Shown here piece after piece: positions 34,782-44,320 of a stretch of 64,000 nt of DNA; positions within the stretch are counted from its first letter, which is position 1; each line of letters opens with the position of its first letter. The stretch comes from Streptosporangium sp. NBC_01495 (GTDB lineage: Bacteria > Actinomycetota > Actinomycetes > Streptosporangiales > Streptosporangiaceae). The position numbers were made by a program, and so were the translations under genes. The stretch spans positions 186,001 to 250,000 of the forward strand of contig NZ_CP109431.1 of NCBI RefSeq assembly GCF_036250735.1, written 5' to 3'. A model generated the notes under the pieces. That model was not told the DNA's origin. It ran no database searches and saw only the letters and a list, made by a program, of their open reading frames with translations.

Positions 34782-35181
34782 CGTGAGAGCTCGGCGTGTC
34801 GGGCGTTGGTGTGCTGTGGCTGCTCAGGATGGTGAGGGCCGGTGAGCAGGTGGTTTCCCAGGCGAGGGGTGGTCTCTTCGGCTGAGGAAACGTCGACGGG
34901 TACGCGTTGTGGGTCGCGTTCATTTGCTTGATGTCACAACTTGGTTACAACGCATCGAGAGTCACTTTTCCTTGCTGTCGTTGTCATTTGCCACTGTCTA
35001 CACTCTTGCTCATCAACTTGACAAGTAATGATGAGTGATAGTCAAGGTGATTGTAAATGCCTGTATCGGGGCCATCAAAACCTGAAGCACCGATGGCGCC
35101 ACTCAGTTTCAGCGTCCTGAACAGGAACGTTTCTCTCTGAGTCATCGACCCGTCACCACTTCTCACTACCTGGAGCTCCCC
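34782..35181. other. AT-rich intergenic region, possible origin or promoter
   Basis: About 400 bases, clearly AT-richer than its flanks from 34925 to 35110. It contains CTTGAC (35017-35022) and GTCAAG (35041-35046) as widely spaced inverted arms. No iteron array is seen. It sits between the divergent RHH gene and the gene at 35182, so promoters, or an origin, are plausible. Confidence 0.4.
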
Positions 35182-35844
35182 ATGACCAAAATCAACTCGA
35201 CGTTTCGTCCCGCTGCCCTTCCCGAAGGCCAGAACCCGGTAACCGATCCCATGGTGCGACGTCGTCCCTATACCGACGCCGGGGCGGCTGCTGCGGCCCC
35301 CTCCATGCCGCCGCAGCAGCCGCCCAGCGCCGCCCCGGCGCCCCGGGCCGTATCGCCTGTGGCCCCCGCACCGCCCAGGGAAGAGGCGGCGCAGCGGCGG
35401 GGTGGGCAGAGCGGCCGTCATCGAGGAGAGACACGCCGCGAGCAGCGTGCCCGAGGGCGGCGGGGGAGGAGCCCGGATTGGCCCTGGCCAGAGCAGCCGG
35501 TGAGCAGCGCAGGCGGGCACCTGACGGTGCGGCGCCAACCGGGCTCCGATGAGCTGCCCGCGGAAAGGACCGGGGACATCGCGGTGTGGACGCCGGCGGA
35601 TCCGCCGCCTCGGGCGGCGGCGCGATCGGCGCTGGCTGATATCGATGACACTCCCACCGCGGTGCATCCGATCCGTTCGGTGCATCCGGTGTTCTCGCTG
35701 GCCCTGCCCGATCCGCAGGTGCTGCTGGCGATGGGGCTGGGCGAGCTTCCCGCCGAGGCGCGTCAGGGCTTGGTGCAAATTCGCGAGGGGGCGCTGGCGT
35801 TCATGCGAGCCGTGCAGCAGGGCGACATCGGGCCGGTGGCGTAG
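35182..35844 (+). CDS. Disordered Pro/Ala/Arg-rich hypothetical protein
   Basis: The 220-residue product is low-complexity for residues 30-100 (Pro/Ala then Arg-rich) and has an ordered-looking C-terminus (about 175-215: FSLALPDPQVLLAMGLGELPAEARQGLVQI). No family is recognised. Its TAG lies 12 bases before the DAHP synthase ATG, so the two are probably one operon. Ribosome site GGAGCTCCCC is weak. Confidence 0.5.
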   Translation: MTKINSTFRPAALPEGQNPVTDPMVRRRPYTDAGAAAAAPSMPPQQPPSAAPAPRAVSPVAPAPPREEAAQRRGGQSGRHRGETRREQRARGRRGRSPDWPWPEQPVSSAGGHLTVRRQPGSDELPAERTGDIAVWTPADPPPRAAARSALADIDDTPTAVHPIRSVHPVFSLALPDPQVLLAMGLGELPAEARQGLVQIREGALAFMRAVQQGDIGPVA

Positions 35845-35856
35845 GTGGTCATCGTG

Positions 35857-36936
35857 ATGAGCCCGACCTGCAGCCTTGGCGACATCGACACGCTCGCGGA
35901 CACGGTGATCGAGGCTGGCTGTCAGGTGGCGGTCAGCCGCGGAGAGCGCCGCACCATCATCAGCCTGGTGGGAGATGTGGGAGCGCTGGATCCCGCGCAG
36001 CTGCGCGCGATGAGCGGGGTTGCCGACGTTGTCAGTATCGCGACCCCCTACAAGCTGGTGAGCCGCCTGCATCATCTGCGGCGCTCCACCGTCCGCGTCG
36101 GCGGCGTGCCGATCGGGCCGGGCACGGTCACCCTGATCGCCGGGCCGTGCGCGGTGGAGACCCCGCAGCAGACCCTGGAGGCCGCCCTGATGGCCAAGGC
36201 GGCCGGGGCCACCCTGCTGCGCGGCGGCGCCTACAAACCCCGCACCTCCCCGTACGCCTTCCAGGGGCTCGGCGAGGCGGGCCTGCGCATCCTCGCCGAC
36301 GTGCGCGAGCAGACCGGGCTCCCGATCGTCACCGAGGTCGTCGACGCCGCCGACGTGGAACTGGTGGCCTCCTACGCCGACATGCTCCAGGTCGGCACCC
36401 GCAACGCGCAGAACTTCGCGCTGCTGCAGGCCGTCGGCGCGGCGGGCAAGCCGGTGATGCTCAAGCGCGGCATGAGCGCCACCATCGAGGAATGGCTCAT
36501 GGCCGCCGAGTACGTCGCCCAGCGCGGCAACCTCGACATCGTGCTGTGCGAGCGCGGCATCCGCACCTTCGAGACCGCCACCCGCAACACCCTGGACGTC
36601 TCGGCGGTGCCGCTCGCCCAGCGGCTGTCGCACCTGCCGGTGATCGTCGACCCGTCCCACTCCGGCGGGCACCGCGACCTGGTCCTGCCGCTCACCCGCG
36701 CGGCCATCGCGGCCGGCGCCGACGGCGTGATCATCGATGTCCACCCGCACCCCGAGCAGGCCCTCTGCGACGGCCCCCAGGCGCTGGTCGACGGCGACCT
36801 GGACGAGCTCGCCCAGGTGATGGAGCACCTCCCGCCGCTGGTCGGTCGTAGGCGGGTGCCATCGCCGAAGGGTGTGTCGGCCGCTAAGGAGATGGTCGGC
36901 GGTGTTCAGGTGCGTCTGGGGGTGGCTTTGCGGTAG
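35857..36936 (+). CDS. aroF: 3-Deoxy-7-phosphoheptulonate synthase, type I-beta with N-terminal regulatory domain
   Basis: About 359 residues catalysing PEP plus erythrose-4-phosphate to DAHP, first step of the shikimate pathway. A ferredoxin-like regulatory domain (residues 1-70, with the ITL/ISLVGD strand) is followed by the barrel: VTLIAGPCAVE, RGGAYKPRTSPYAFQG, LQVGTRNAQNF, KRGMSATIEEW, LCERGIRTFE, VDPSHSGGHR and DGVIIDVHPHPEQAL. These are the metal- and substrate-binding signatures of the I-beta class. An AGGTGG site sits before the ATG. A second, plasmid-type copy would raise chorismate for secondary metabolism such as the dihydroxybenzoate genes, which is inference. Confidence 0.9.
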   Translation: MSPTCSLGDIDTLADTVIEAGCQVAVSRGERRTIISLVGDVGALDPAQLRAMSGVADVVSIATPYKLVSRLHHLRRSTVRVGGVPIGPGTVTLIAGPCAVETPQQTLEAALMAKAAGATLLRGGAYKPRTSPYAFQGLGEAGLRILADVREQTGLPIVTEVVDAADVELVASYADMLQVGTRNAQNFALLQAVGAAGKPVMLKRGMSATIEEWLMAAEYVAQRGNLDIVLCERGIRTFETATRNTLDVSAVPLAQRLSHLPVIVDPSHSGGHRDLVLPLTRAAIAAGADGVIIDVHPHPEQALCDGPQALVDGDLDELAQVMEHLPPLVGRRRVPSPKGVSAAKEMVGGVQVRLGVALR

Positions 36937-37118
36937 GTGAGCATCGGCGCCGGGGACAGGGGGCAGGGTGAGGGGCTGCACCTGGACGTCCCCGGCGCCG
37001 ACGATGGGGGAGAGTGAGGTGGAGTGGCGGGTGTCGGCAGGGTCGGCGAGCTTGAGGGGTTCCGCGGTGGTCTCCACAGCAATCTCCACGATGGGTGGGG
37101 GAGCGGGTGGGGTTGTCA

Positions 37119-38828
37119 TCAGGCCGCACCGGAGTGAGAGGTTGCGGCAGCGCTCGCCGACGTGGCGGTCGTACCTGGGCTGGCGGGGCCGGATTGGGCC
37201 AGGAGGAAGTCGGTGGCGGCGACCAGGGCGGCGGCGGTGGCGTACATGGTCATCAGTGGTAGGCGCTGTTGCGCGGGGATCGCTGATCCGGCGGCCGGTT
37301 CCCGGCTGGACGCGCCGGATGGTTCCCGGTGACGGGCCGGTGCGGGGCCGGGTGCGGTGGCAGAAGCCTCAACGGTGAGGCGCGTGGCGGCCGGTGCGGG
37401 GGGCGGCGTGGGGGCTGCGATGAGCAGCGCCAGCAGCCCGATCAGGCAGCTGAGCGCGATCAGCACGACGATCACCGAGGCGTGGCCGGGCAGGACCCCG
37501 GACAGGAACGGCCGTTGCAGCAGGACCACGGAGCCGGCAACACCAAGCGCGCCGCCGACTTGGCGGGCGGTCATGCTGGCACCGACGGCGGAGGCGTAGT
37601 GGGTGGCGCCCGCGCTGAGCGCCGCGGCGGCCGAGGCGCCGGTGCTGATGGCGCCCAGGCCGCAGCCGATCGCGGCGCTGGCCATCGCCCACACCGGTAG
37701 GTTCGGCTGGGAGGTCAGGCCGTGGGCCAGCAGCCACAGGGCACCGGCTGAGGTGATCAGGACGCCGGTGTAGATCACCGAACGGGCACCGTGGCGGCGC
37801 AGCAGCGGTCCGGCGGCCAGCGAGGTCACCAGGACCCCGCCGGAGATCGGGGCGAGGGCTACGCCGACGGCGGCCAAGCCCATGCTCCAGGTCTGGTGGA
37901 GCAGGAGCGGGGCGGTGGCCAGCAGTCCGAATGACAGCATCCCGTACAGCAGAGAGATCATGCCGGCCAGCGCGAACGCCGGGCGCCGCCACAGCTGCAG
38001 GTCGATGGCGGGGACGCGGTGACGCTCCGAGCGCCACACCGTCAGCAGCAGCAGTGCGCCGGCAGTGGTGGCGGTACCGATCGTGGCCGGGGTCCGCCAG
38101 CCCCACGCCTGGCCCTTGCTGATGGCCAGGATCAGGGCGGCGCCCCCGGCCAGCAGCAGCAGGCTGCTCACCAGGTCGGGCAGGCGGCCGCTGGCCGGTG
38201 CATCGGGTACCGCCAGCGTCACGAGGATCAGCATCACACCGATGATCATCGAGGGGGCCAGCAGGGCGTGCCAGCCCAGTTGGGCGGCCAGCCAGCCGCC
38301 GCCGCCGTGCATGAGCACCCCGCCGAGTCCGGCCGCGGCCGACCAGATGCCGATCGCCAGGGTGCGTCGATGCGGGGTGATGCGGGCCAGCAGCAGCGAC
38401 AGCGAGGCGGGGATCATCGCGGCGGCGCCGACGCCCTGCAGCGCCCGGGCGCCCAGCAGGACCGACAAGACGGGGGCGGCCAGTGCGACGGCGGCGCCCG
38501 CGGTGAACAGCATCAGACCGGCAAGGAGCATGCGGCGGCGGCCGAGCGCGTCAGCCAGGCGGCCGCAGCTGGCCAGCAGCGCGGCGTAGGGGACGGCGAA
38601 CGCGCTCATCATCCACTGCAGGTCACCGGCAGCGGCCCCCTCAGCCAGGGGCGAATCGCCCAGGACGGGCAGGATGAGGGTGGCGGCGATTGTGTCGGCC
38701 ATGACCACGGCCATCGCGCCGCACGTGGCCACCATCAGCGGTCCGATGCGGCGGGCGGCGTGCACGGTCGATGGGCGTGGGCCCGCGACGCGAGAGGATG
38801 CGGCGGACCGAGATGAGGTCGAGGTCAC
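37119..38828 (-). CDS. MFS drug-efflux-type transporter (14 TM, DHA2-like)
   Basis: The 569-residue integral membrane protein has about 14 predicted helices, the loop 2-3 motif GRLADALGRRRML, and LLGARALQGVGAAAMIPAS of the EmrB/QacA type. It is expected to export small molecules by proton antiport. The C-terminus adds a Ser/Ala/Pro-rich polar tail. Its TGA overlaps an ATG on the same strand, but that frame runs antisense into the DAHP synthase gene and is doubtful. It could export a metabolite made by the nearby biosynthetic genes; no substrate can be assigned. Confidence 0.85.
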   Translation of the reverse strand: MTSTSSRSAASSRVAGPRPSTVHAARRIGPLMVATCGAMAVVMADTIAATLILPVLGDSPLAEGAAAGDLQWMMSAFAVPYAALLASCGRLADALGRRRMLLAGLMLFTAGAAVALAAPVLSVLLGARALQGVGAAAMIPASLSLLLARITPHRRTLAIGIWSAAAGLGGVLMHGGGGWLAAQLGWHALLAPSMIIGVMLILVTLAVPDAPASGRLPDLVSSLLLLAGGAALILAISKGQAWGWRTPATIGTATTAGALLLLTVWRSERHRVPAIDLQLWRRPAFALAGMISLLYGMLSFGLLATAPLLLHQTWSMGLAAVGVALAPISGGVLVTSLAAGPLLRRHGARSVIYTGVLITSAGALWLLAHGLTSQPNLPVWAMASAAIGCGLGAISTGASAAAALSAGATHYASAVGASMTARQVGGALGVAGSVVLLQRPFLSGVLPGHASVIVVLIALSCLIGLLALLIAAPTPPPAPAATRLTVEASATAPGPAPARHREPSGASSREPAAGSAIPAQQRLPLMTMYATAAALVAATDFLLAQSGPASPGTTATSASAAATSHSGAA

Positions 38829-38886
38829 GGTGGGGGTGTCCTTGCGCTGGCGGCGGGTGAGTACGCGGCGGGGCTCAAGAAGGTGC

Positions 38887-39525
38887 TCAGGAGCGCAGGG
38901 CCTGCCACATCTCGGGCGGCATCTGCTGGGCGGCGTCCATGATGAGCGCCGTGGTCAAAGCGATGGGGTGGCCAAGGGTAATCCCGCGGACCGAGCGTTT
39001 GAGGTCGCTGAGGGCCTCGGGCAGACCGAGGTGGTCGGCTGGGCAGCGGTGACGGTGCGCCAGGAGGGAATCGATCTCTCGCTCGGCGAGCTCGGCGGGA
39101 AGCGCTCGGCGGTAGGCGGAGATGATCGCGCCCAGATCGAACAGGGTGGCGTAGGTGTCGGTACGGGCGGCGGTGATGAGCAGGCGGTCGTGGTGCACCT
39201 CGTGGCCACGGACATAGCTGTCGCGCTTGAAGGTGTACAGCAGTCTGCCGCGGCGCCCGGCTTTGTGACACCAGCGCAGCGCGGTGTGACCGGTCAGGGT
39301 GAAGCGTGCGTAGGGCAACGTGCCGGCGAGGAGCGCCTGGCCTTTCCAAGCGGCGCCGCAGGACGTTGTCGCGCTCGCGGCGATGACCGCGGCTTCAGGC
39401 AGCGGTTCAGGGCCCGGGTCGGCACAGTAGTTGGCCCAGCTGAGCAGCGGATGTTTCGGGTCGGCCGCCGACGGTGACGGGAAGGTGCGGCGGGTGGCGG
39501 GGCAGTAGGGGAAGCGGCGCGTCAT
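38887..39525 (-). CDS. Hypothetical protein upstream of the MFS transporter
   Basis: A 212-residue soluble protein with several Cys/His/Trp residues and a helical C-terminal half (FDLGAIISAYRRALPAELAEREIDSLLAH). No domain is recognised. It ends 59 bases before the transporter start, so co-transcription is likely. Start at ATG 39525 is plausible. Confidence 0.5.
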   Translation of the reverse strand: MTRRFPYCPATRRTFPSPSAADPKHPLLSWANYCADPGPEPLPEAAVIAASATTSCGAAWKGQALLAGTLPYARFTLTGHTALRWCHKAGRRGRLLYTFKRDSYVRGHEVHHDRLLITAARTDTYATLFDLGAIISAYRRALPAELAEREIDSLLAHRHRCPADHLGLPEALSDLKRSVRGITLGHPIALTTALIMDAAQQMPPEMWQALRS

Positions 39526-39896
39526 GGGCGTGCAAGGGCTTGGGGGCGAGGGCTGACAGCCGGAACTGTCGCTTTCTGCAACTTGGTGAACGGGGCGAGG
39601 GCGGTACCGGGATGGTGACGAACGTACGCCGAAGATTGCGGATGAGAGGAAAGACGCGAGGTGAGAGTGTGGTCGGCTGGGCGAGTCTGCGGCACTGCGG
39701 CTACTCCTGCCTGGCGATGACTACTAATGTGAACTGTGTACTAACGGTTAGTTATATGTGCTGTTGGGGGAGGCGTAGTGCACAAGATTGTTTGCGGATA
39801 GTCATACTTGCCCGGTGTGTACTAATCTGTCAACTGTGCTTGTGGGGTCAAAGACCCGGAGCGGCTTGAGCACCAGTAGGCGTGAAGGAGTGCGGT
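39526..39896. other. AT-rich control region upstream of HTH gene
   Basis: Gap of 371 bases between divergent genes. The part 39720-39845 is AT-rich and holds TGTGTACTAA twice (39735-39744, 39816-39825) and the palindrome ACTAAC-G-GTTAGT at 39740-39752. No gene is seen. Confidence 0.5.
39735..39752. promoter_or_regulatory. Candidate operator of the HTH gene at 39897
   Basis: Overlapping TGTGTACTAA and the 13-bp palindrome ACTAACGGTTAGT; the first motif recurs at 39816-39825. Confidence 0.4.
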
Positions 39897-40400
39897 GTGG
39901 AGTTCCACCGAACATTGCGAGAACTGTGGGATCGAACCGCGCGCGCAGAAGGTGCGCCCATCACGCTGCGGGAACTGGAGCGCCGGATTTTCGAGAAAAC
40001 TGGGGTGAAGGTCTCCTACACCTACCTCGGCCAGTTGTATAACGCCATCAACCGGCCGGAGTATGCGCTCAAGACCCCTAGTCCTGAGCGCCGAGCCGCC
40101 ATCGCCGTTGCTCTGGGTTATGACTCAGACGTGTTTGAAAAGCCGGACAAGGCTGACCAGACGCTGCGTGAGTTGGATGATTTCTGGGAACTGCGAAAGT
40201 CCGGGATGCTGGCCATGCTCCGCGACACCCAAGTCACGATGATGGCGCGTGGGCTGGGCGAGTTGACCGAGCTCCCCGAGGACGCTAGAAGGGAGGCGTT
40301 TCGCAGTGGCGTGGAAGCCATGATCAACGCGATACAACAGGCGCGCGGAGACGCCGACTCGACGGCCAGTGACGCCCCCCGCGCCGACGACAGCCGATAG
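39897..40400 (+). CDS. XRE/EspR-like helix-turn-helix regulator
   Basis: 167 residues from the GTG at 39897 (AAGGAG seven bases before); the GTG at 39882 is an alternative. The N-terminal half (about 1-75) is an HTH of the lambda-repressor type with PITLRELERRIFEKTGVKVSYTYLGQLYNAIN, followed by PSPERRAAIAVALGYDSDVF, as in EspR-like actinobacterial regulators. The C-terminal helices probably dimerise. Repeated sequences in the upstream gap suggest autoregulation. It precedes the methyltransferase-like gene by 214 bases. Confidence 0.7.
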   Translation: MEFHRTLRELWDRTARAEGAPITLRELERRIFEKTGVKVSYTYLGQLYNAINRPEYALKTPSPERRAAIAVALGYDSDVFEKPDKADQTLRELDDFWELRKSGMLAMLRDTQVTMMARGLGELTELPEDARREAFRSGVEAMINAIQQARGDADSTASDAPRADDSR

Positions 40401-40614
40401 ATCCCATTCGTTATGGCACGGAACGCCCTGCCGATGCACCATTGAATGATCTTGATTTACTATCGTCACGCTCCTGCTGCTGCCGCACCAGGGATGACCG
40501 CTTCGCCCCATGGACGAGCGCCCAGGTCGTTCCCGGGTGGTGGCCATCTGGCTGGCGCGAAAGCCGTAGTGATGAGTTCGAGCACGATCGGCTTCGGCCA
40601 GAAAGAGCGGGCAC

Positions 40615-41445
40615 ATGGTGACGTCGGAAATCCCCGCAGAGCGACCGACAGGATTTGACGTCGATCCGACCCTCCCGTCGCCGTCTCGAGTCTTGAGCCG
40701 CATCTTGCGCACCGGCAGCGAGGGAAGCTACGCCGTCGACCGGAAGGTGGTCGACCCGTTGCTTGCCTTCGCCCCTGGTCTGCGCGACAGCGCCCTGGAT
40801 GATCAGCAGTTCTTCAAGCGTGCGGTCCGCTACATGGCCGAGCATCACAAGATCGAGCAGTTCTTGGTCATCGGCTACGGCTTGCCCGGCAACTACGAAA
40901 TTCACTACGTCGCCCGAGAGGTGATTCCCAAGGCCCGGGTCGTCTACGCGGCTGCCGACACGATGGTCAACCTGGCAGCCTCGGCACTGATCGTCGGCAG
41001 TCCGCGCATCGCCTACATCAACGGCGACCCCCGCAATACGGAGAGCATCCTCTATGACCCCGCCACTCAGGATCTGATCAACTTCTCGCAGCCGATCGGG
41101 CTGGTGTTCGCCGGATCCTTGAACTACATCCCAGACGCCGACGATCCGTGGGGAGCGGTGCACAACCTGCTGGAGGAAGTTCCCCGCGGCAGTTGCGCAG
41201 CTATCTCCCACGTCACCGCCGACGGTATTGACCCAGCTACCTTCGGCAAGATCGAATCGGTTTACAACAAGATCCCCAACCGGTTCTACTTCCGCACCTA
41301 CGAGCAGACCATGAGGTTCTTCGCTGACTGGCCGCTCGAGGAACCGCCGGGTTTGGTCCATTCCGGGAACTGGAGCGTCAAAGAGGAGCCCCCGGTGCCC
41401 GAGCGGGTGATGTATGTCTGGGCTGGTGTGGCGCGAAAACCTTGA
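40615..41445 (+). CDS. DUF574-type S-adenosyl methyltransferase-like protein
   Basis: The 276-residue product has the layout of the actinobacterial DUF574 methyltransferases: LPSPSRVLSRIL near the N-terminus, YAVDRKVVDPLLAFAPGLRD, FFKRAVRYMAEHHKIEQFLVIGYGLPG and ARVVYAAADTMVNLAASALI. In typical members the SAM loop is DxGTGLPT and the second strand ends in VDNDP; here these are VIGYGLPG and AAADT, so key acidic residues are missing. It may bind something else or be inactive. GTG start or ATG at 40615; ribosome site AAAGAGCGGGC. Confidence 0.7.
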   Translation: MVTSEIPAERPTGFDVDPTLPSPSRVLSRILRTGSEGSYAVDRKVVDPLLAFAPGLRDSALDDQQFFKRAVRYMAEHHKIEQFLVIGYGLPGNYEIHYVAREVIPKARVVYAAADTMVNLAASALIVGSPRIAYINGDPRNTESILYDPATQDLINFSQPIGLVFAGSLNYIPDADDPWGAVHNLLEEVPRGSCAAISHVTADGIDPATFGKIESVYNKIPNRFYFRTYEQTMRFFADWPLEEPPGLVHSGNWSVKEEPPVPERVMYVWAGVARKP

Positions 41446-41455
41446 TCTCCTTGGC

Positions 41456-44320
41456 CTACCGTACCCACTGGCGGGTCTGCTCCTGCTTGGCCACATACCG
41501 GGCCCGCAGTGGGTCGGGCCCGTCGGCGCCGCACCACGCCACCGCCTGTTCGTAGCGGTGCAACGCCTCGGTGTGGCGTCCCAGACCCACCAGGGCATCG
41601 CCGGCCCGCTCGGCCAACGCCGCAGCGGCTGCGGCGTTGCGGATGCGCTTAACCAGGTCCTGGTTTTGTTGGAACACCACCAGCGCCTGCTCATGGCGCC
41701 CTGCGTTGACCAGCACATCGGCCAAGGTGATGGCTGCCGAAGCCTCATAGGCGCCGTCACTGGATTGGCGGGTGATCTGCGTGGCTCGCTGGAGCGCGCC
41801 CTGGCACCAGGTGACGGCGTCGTCATGGCAGCTCTGGGCCGAGGCGATCATGCCTAGTATCTGCCGGCACATCACCTCTACCCATGGCTCCTCGATCAGC
41901 TCAGCCAACTCTAGTGCGCGCTCGGCGTCAGCGAGTGCCTGCGTAAGGGTGGCCTCCTGCTCTTTGTGTGCTGCGGTGGATGTCTCCTGGCTGAGACCTT
42001 GGTGCGGCGGACAGGCGATGCGGTAATGGCATAGCGCGCGCAGCGCCAGTGACCGGGCCCAGGGCTGCCAATCCACAAGGTGAGCAAAGGTGGCCACGCA
42101 CCCGTCCAGCATGGGCAGGGCCCGGCGCGGGCCGTCCGGCCGGTCGGCGATCAGCGCGGCCACCCGGGTGCGGGCCTCGGCGGCCAGTCGGATATCACCG
42201 GCTCCCTCAGCGCTGCGCATGATGGTTCGCCAGGCGTTCTCAGCGTCACGCCCGCGCCCGCGCCGATACAGGTGCGCAGTAATACGCAGCGCCAGCCCAT
42301 AGGCCAACTGGTAGCGGTTCTCACTGCAAGCAAGGCGGATGACCGACAGGATCTGCGAACTTTCTCCGGCTAGCCAGGCATCGGCATCGGCCTCGATCAG
42401 CTCCCGCGCGGGGACCGGAACCGGGATGTCACGAGCTGAGATGCGCGCTGATGGGGAGAAACTCGGATCGCCAGAGGTCAGCGCGGCGGCTCTGTCCGTC
42501 AGCAGCGTCCAGCCTCCCAACAGCCGACTCATCGTCAAGTCGCGTTCACTGGTGTGCTCGTTCAACCGTTTCTCAGCGAACTCACGCACCAGGTCATGCA
42601 TCTGGTAGCGCGGATGGCCTAGCTCATCGACCCCGGCCGGCGTCAGCAGGCTGTGCATTGTCAGCATGCCGAGGGCAGCGTCGGCGTGCTCGATGCCCAG
42701 CACCATCTCTGCCAGCCACATCGGCCAGTCACCTGGGCCGACCAACGCCAGCACCCGCAGACCGTGCCGTGCGGTCTGGCTGAGGTTCTCATAGCTTTCG
42801 GCGATGATCGCCGTGATGGTCACCTCGCCCTCCGCGAGCCGGTCCAGGCCCTCCAAGCGATCACGTAGCCGCGAGGCCAGCATACTGATCGGCCAGTGCT
42901 GCAGGGCGGCCAGGCGGCTGCCGACGATACGCACCGCCAGCGGCAGGCCTGAGCACGCGGTCACCACGGCGTGCGCGGCCTCGGATTCAGCCTCTACCCG
43001 CTCACTGCCAATGATCTCTCCCAGCAGCCGTAAAGCCTCGGTCTGGGCTAGCGGCTCCAGGCGGAGGTGCCGGAAACCAGCACCGGCGATGAAGGCACGG
43101 CCGGTGACAATGATCGCGCACTGCGGCTCGCCCGGCAAGAACGGCTGGATCTGGTTGAGGCCGGAGGCGTCGTCGATGACCATTAGCATTCGCCGGCCTG
43201 ACAGCACAGAGCGCAGCATGGTCGCGCGTTGTGGGGTCGAAGTCGGCAGCTCGTGCGCTGGGACGTTCAGCGACAGCAATAACTCGGCCAAGACCTCAGA
43301 GAGGTTGGTCAGCGCGTTGGGACGGCTGGCCAGGTGGACGAACAACTGCCCGTCGGGGTAGTGCGGGCGCAGTTGGTGGGCCACATGCTTGGCCAGAGCG
43401 CTCTTGCCCACCCCACCCATCCCGCTGATGGTCACGATCGGCGGCGCCGTGGTCTCCGGACGCGGCGTCAGCAACTCAGTGATGTATTCGATCTCACGCG
43501 TTCGGCCGGTGAAGTCGCCCACATCCGGCGGCAACTGCGCGGGGACCGGCGGCTGTGGCCGGACCGAGGAGCGGGCGTCGGCGTCGGCGATCCGGTCGTA
43601 CAGCTGCTGCAGCACCGAGCTTGGACCCCGACCGGTGGCCTGACCGATGGCGGCCGCGGCATCGGCGTAGTGCCGTAGCGCCTCCGAACGCCGCCCCAGC
43701 AGGTACAGCGCGCGCATCAACAAGACGTGTAGGTCCTCGTCGGCGGGCTGACGGGCAAGTTCGGTCCGCACGTCCTCGATCAGCTGGTGGTACTCGCCCA
43801 GCTCCATCTGGGCGGCAAACAGCGCGGTGTGAGCGGTCCGCCGTCGAAACAGCAGGTTTTCCCGCACCACATGCAAGGCCGGGTCAACCTGGGAGAGGTC
43901 CGGCACATCGGGCAGCGGTGGATGACCCCACAATCCCAAGGCCGCGCGCAACAGGCGAATAGCGCTGCGGTGATCACCTAGGGTTTCCGCCGCTGTGGTG
44001 GCCTGCGTGACCTGATCACGGAAGCTAATGACATCCAGGCTGTCGGTGGCGTGCAGGTCAATGCGATAGCCCTCGCGGCCGCCCGTGGGGATGCGTCCGG
44101 GCACTAAGGGGCGCAGCTTGGCAACGCATGACTTCAGCGCGCCTTCGTGCTGGCTGATGTGGGAACTGCCCCAGGCCGCCCGCACCAGGGTCTTGGCCGC
44201 CACCGGTTCACCGCCAGCGGCCAGCAGCAGGGCCAGGACTCGCCGTGGAGTCTCAGCGATCGGGATTGGGTCACCGTCGTCGGTGCGTACCTGTGTCTGA
44301 CCCAAAATCCCGAAGTACAC
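41456..44320 (-). CDS. SARP/AfsR-type regulator with NB-ARC and TPR domains
   Basis: The 954-residue protein has a short OmpR-like winged helix (residues 1-90, MYFGILGQTQV...), a bacterial transcriptional activation domain (about 95-245), an NB-ARC ATPase with Walker A GMGGVGKSA at 301-309 and Walker B LMVIDDASG near 365, and TPR-like helices to the end. This is the AfsR/large SARP layout, which activates secondary-metabolite genes. It is minus-strand and divergent from the ImmA-like gene. Its targets in the window could include the aromatic or P450 genes, which is inference. Confidence 0.85.
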   Translation of the reverse strand: MYFGILGQTQVRTDDGDPIPIAETPRRVLALLLAAGGEPVAAKTLVRAAWGSSHISQHEGALKSCVAKLRPLVPGRIPTGGREGYRIDLHATDSLDVISFRDQVTQATTAAETLGDHRSAIRLLRAALGLWGHPPLPDVPDLSQVDPALHVVRENLLFRRRTAHTALFAAQMELGEYHQLIEDVRTELARQPADEDLHVLLMRALYLLGRRSEALRHYADAAAAIGQATGRGPSSVLQQLYDRIADADARSSVRPQPPVPAQLPPDVGDFTGRTREIEYITELLTPRPETTAPPIVTISGMGGVGKSALAKHVAHQLRPHYPDGQLFVHLASRPNALTNLSEVLAELLLSLNVPAHELPTSTPQRATMLRSVLSGRRMLMVIDDASGLNQIQPFLPGEPQCAIIVTGRAFIAGAGFRHLRLEPLAQTEALRLLGEIIGSERVEAESEAAHAVVTACSGLPLAVRIVGSRLAALQHWPISMLASRLRDRLEGLDRLAEGEVTITAIIAESYENLSQTARHGLRVLALVGPGDWPMWLAEMVLGIEHADAALGMLTMHSLLTPAGVDELGHPRYQMHDLVREFAEKRLNEHTSERDLTMSRLLGGWTLLTDRAAALTSGDPSFSPSARISARDIPVPVPARELIEADADAWLAGESSQILSVIRLACSENRYQLAYGLALRITAHLYRRGRGRDAENAWRTIMRSAEGAGDIRLAAEARTRVAALIADRPDGPRRALPMLDGCVATFAHLVDWQPWARSLALRALCHYRIACPPHQGLSQETSTAAHKEQEATLTQALADAERALELAELIEEPWVEVMCRQILGMIASAQSCHDDAVTWCQGALQRATQITRQSSDGAYEASAAITLADVLVNAGRHEQALVVFQQNQDLVKRIRNAAAAAALAERAGDALVGLGRHTEALHRYEQAVAWCGADGPDPLRARYVAKQEQTRQWVR

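Noticed and set aside
34984..37119. A 711-codon minus-strand open frame opposite the DAHP synthase gene and the gene at 35182
   Set aside because: Most of it mirrors the DAHP synthase frame and has the Arg/Gly/Val-rich composition of antisense high-GC DNA. Only the first 60 codons (36940-37119) could be real, coupled to the MFS stop, and there is no supporting motif.
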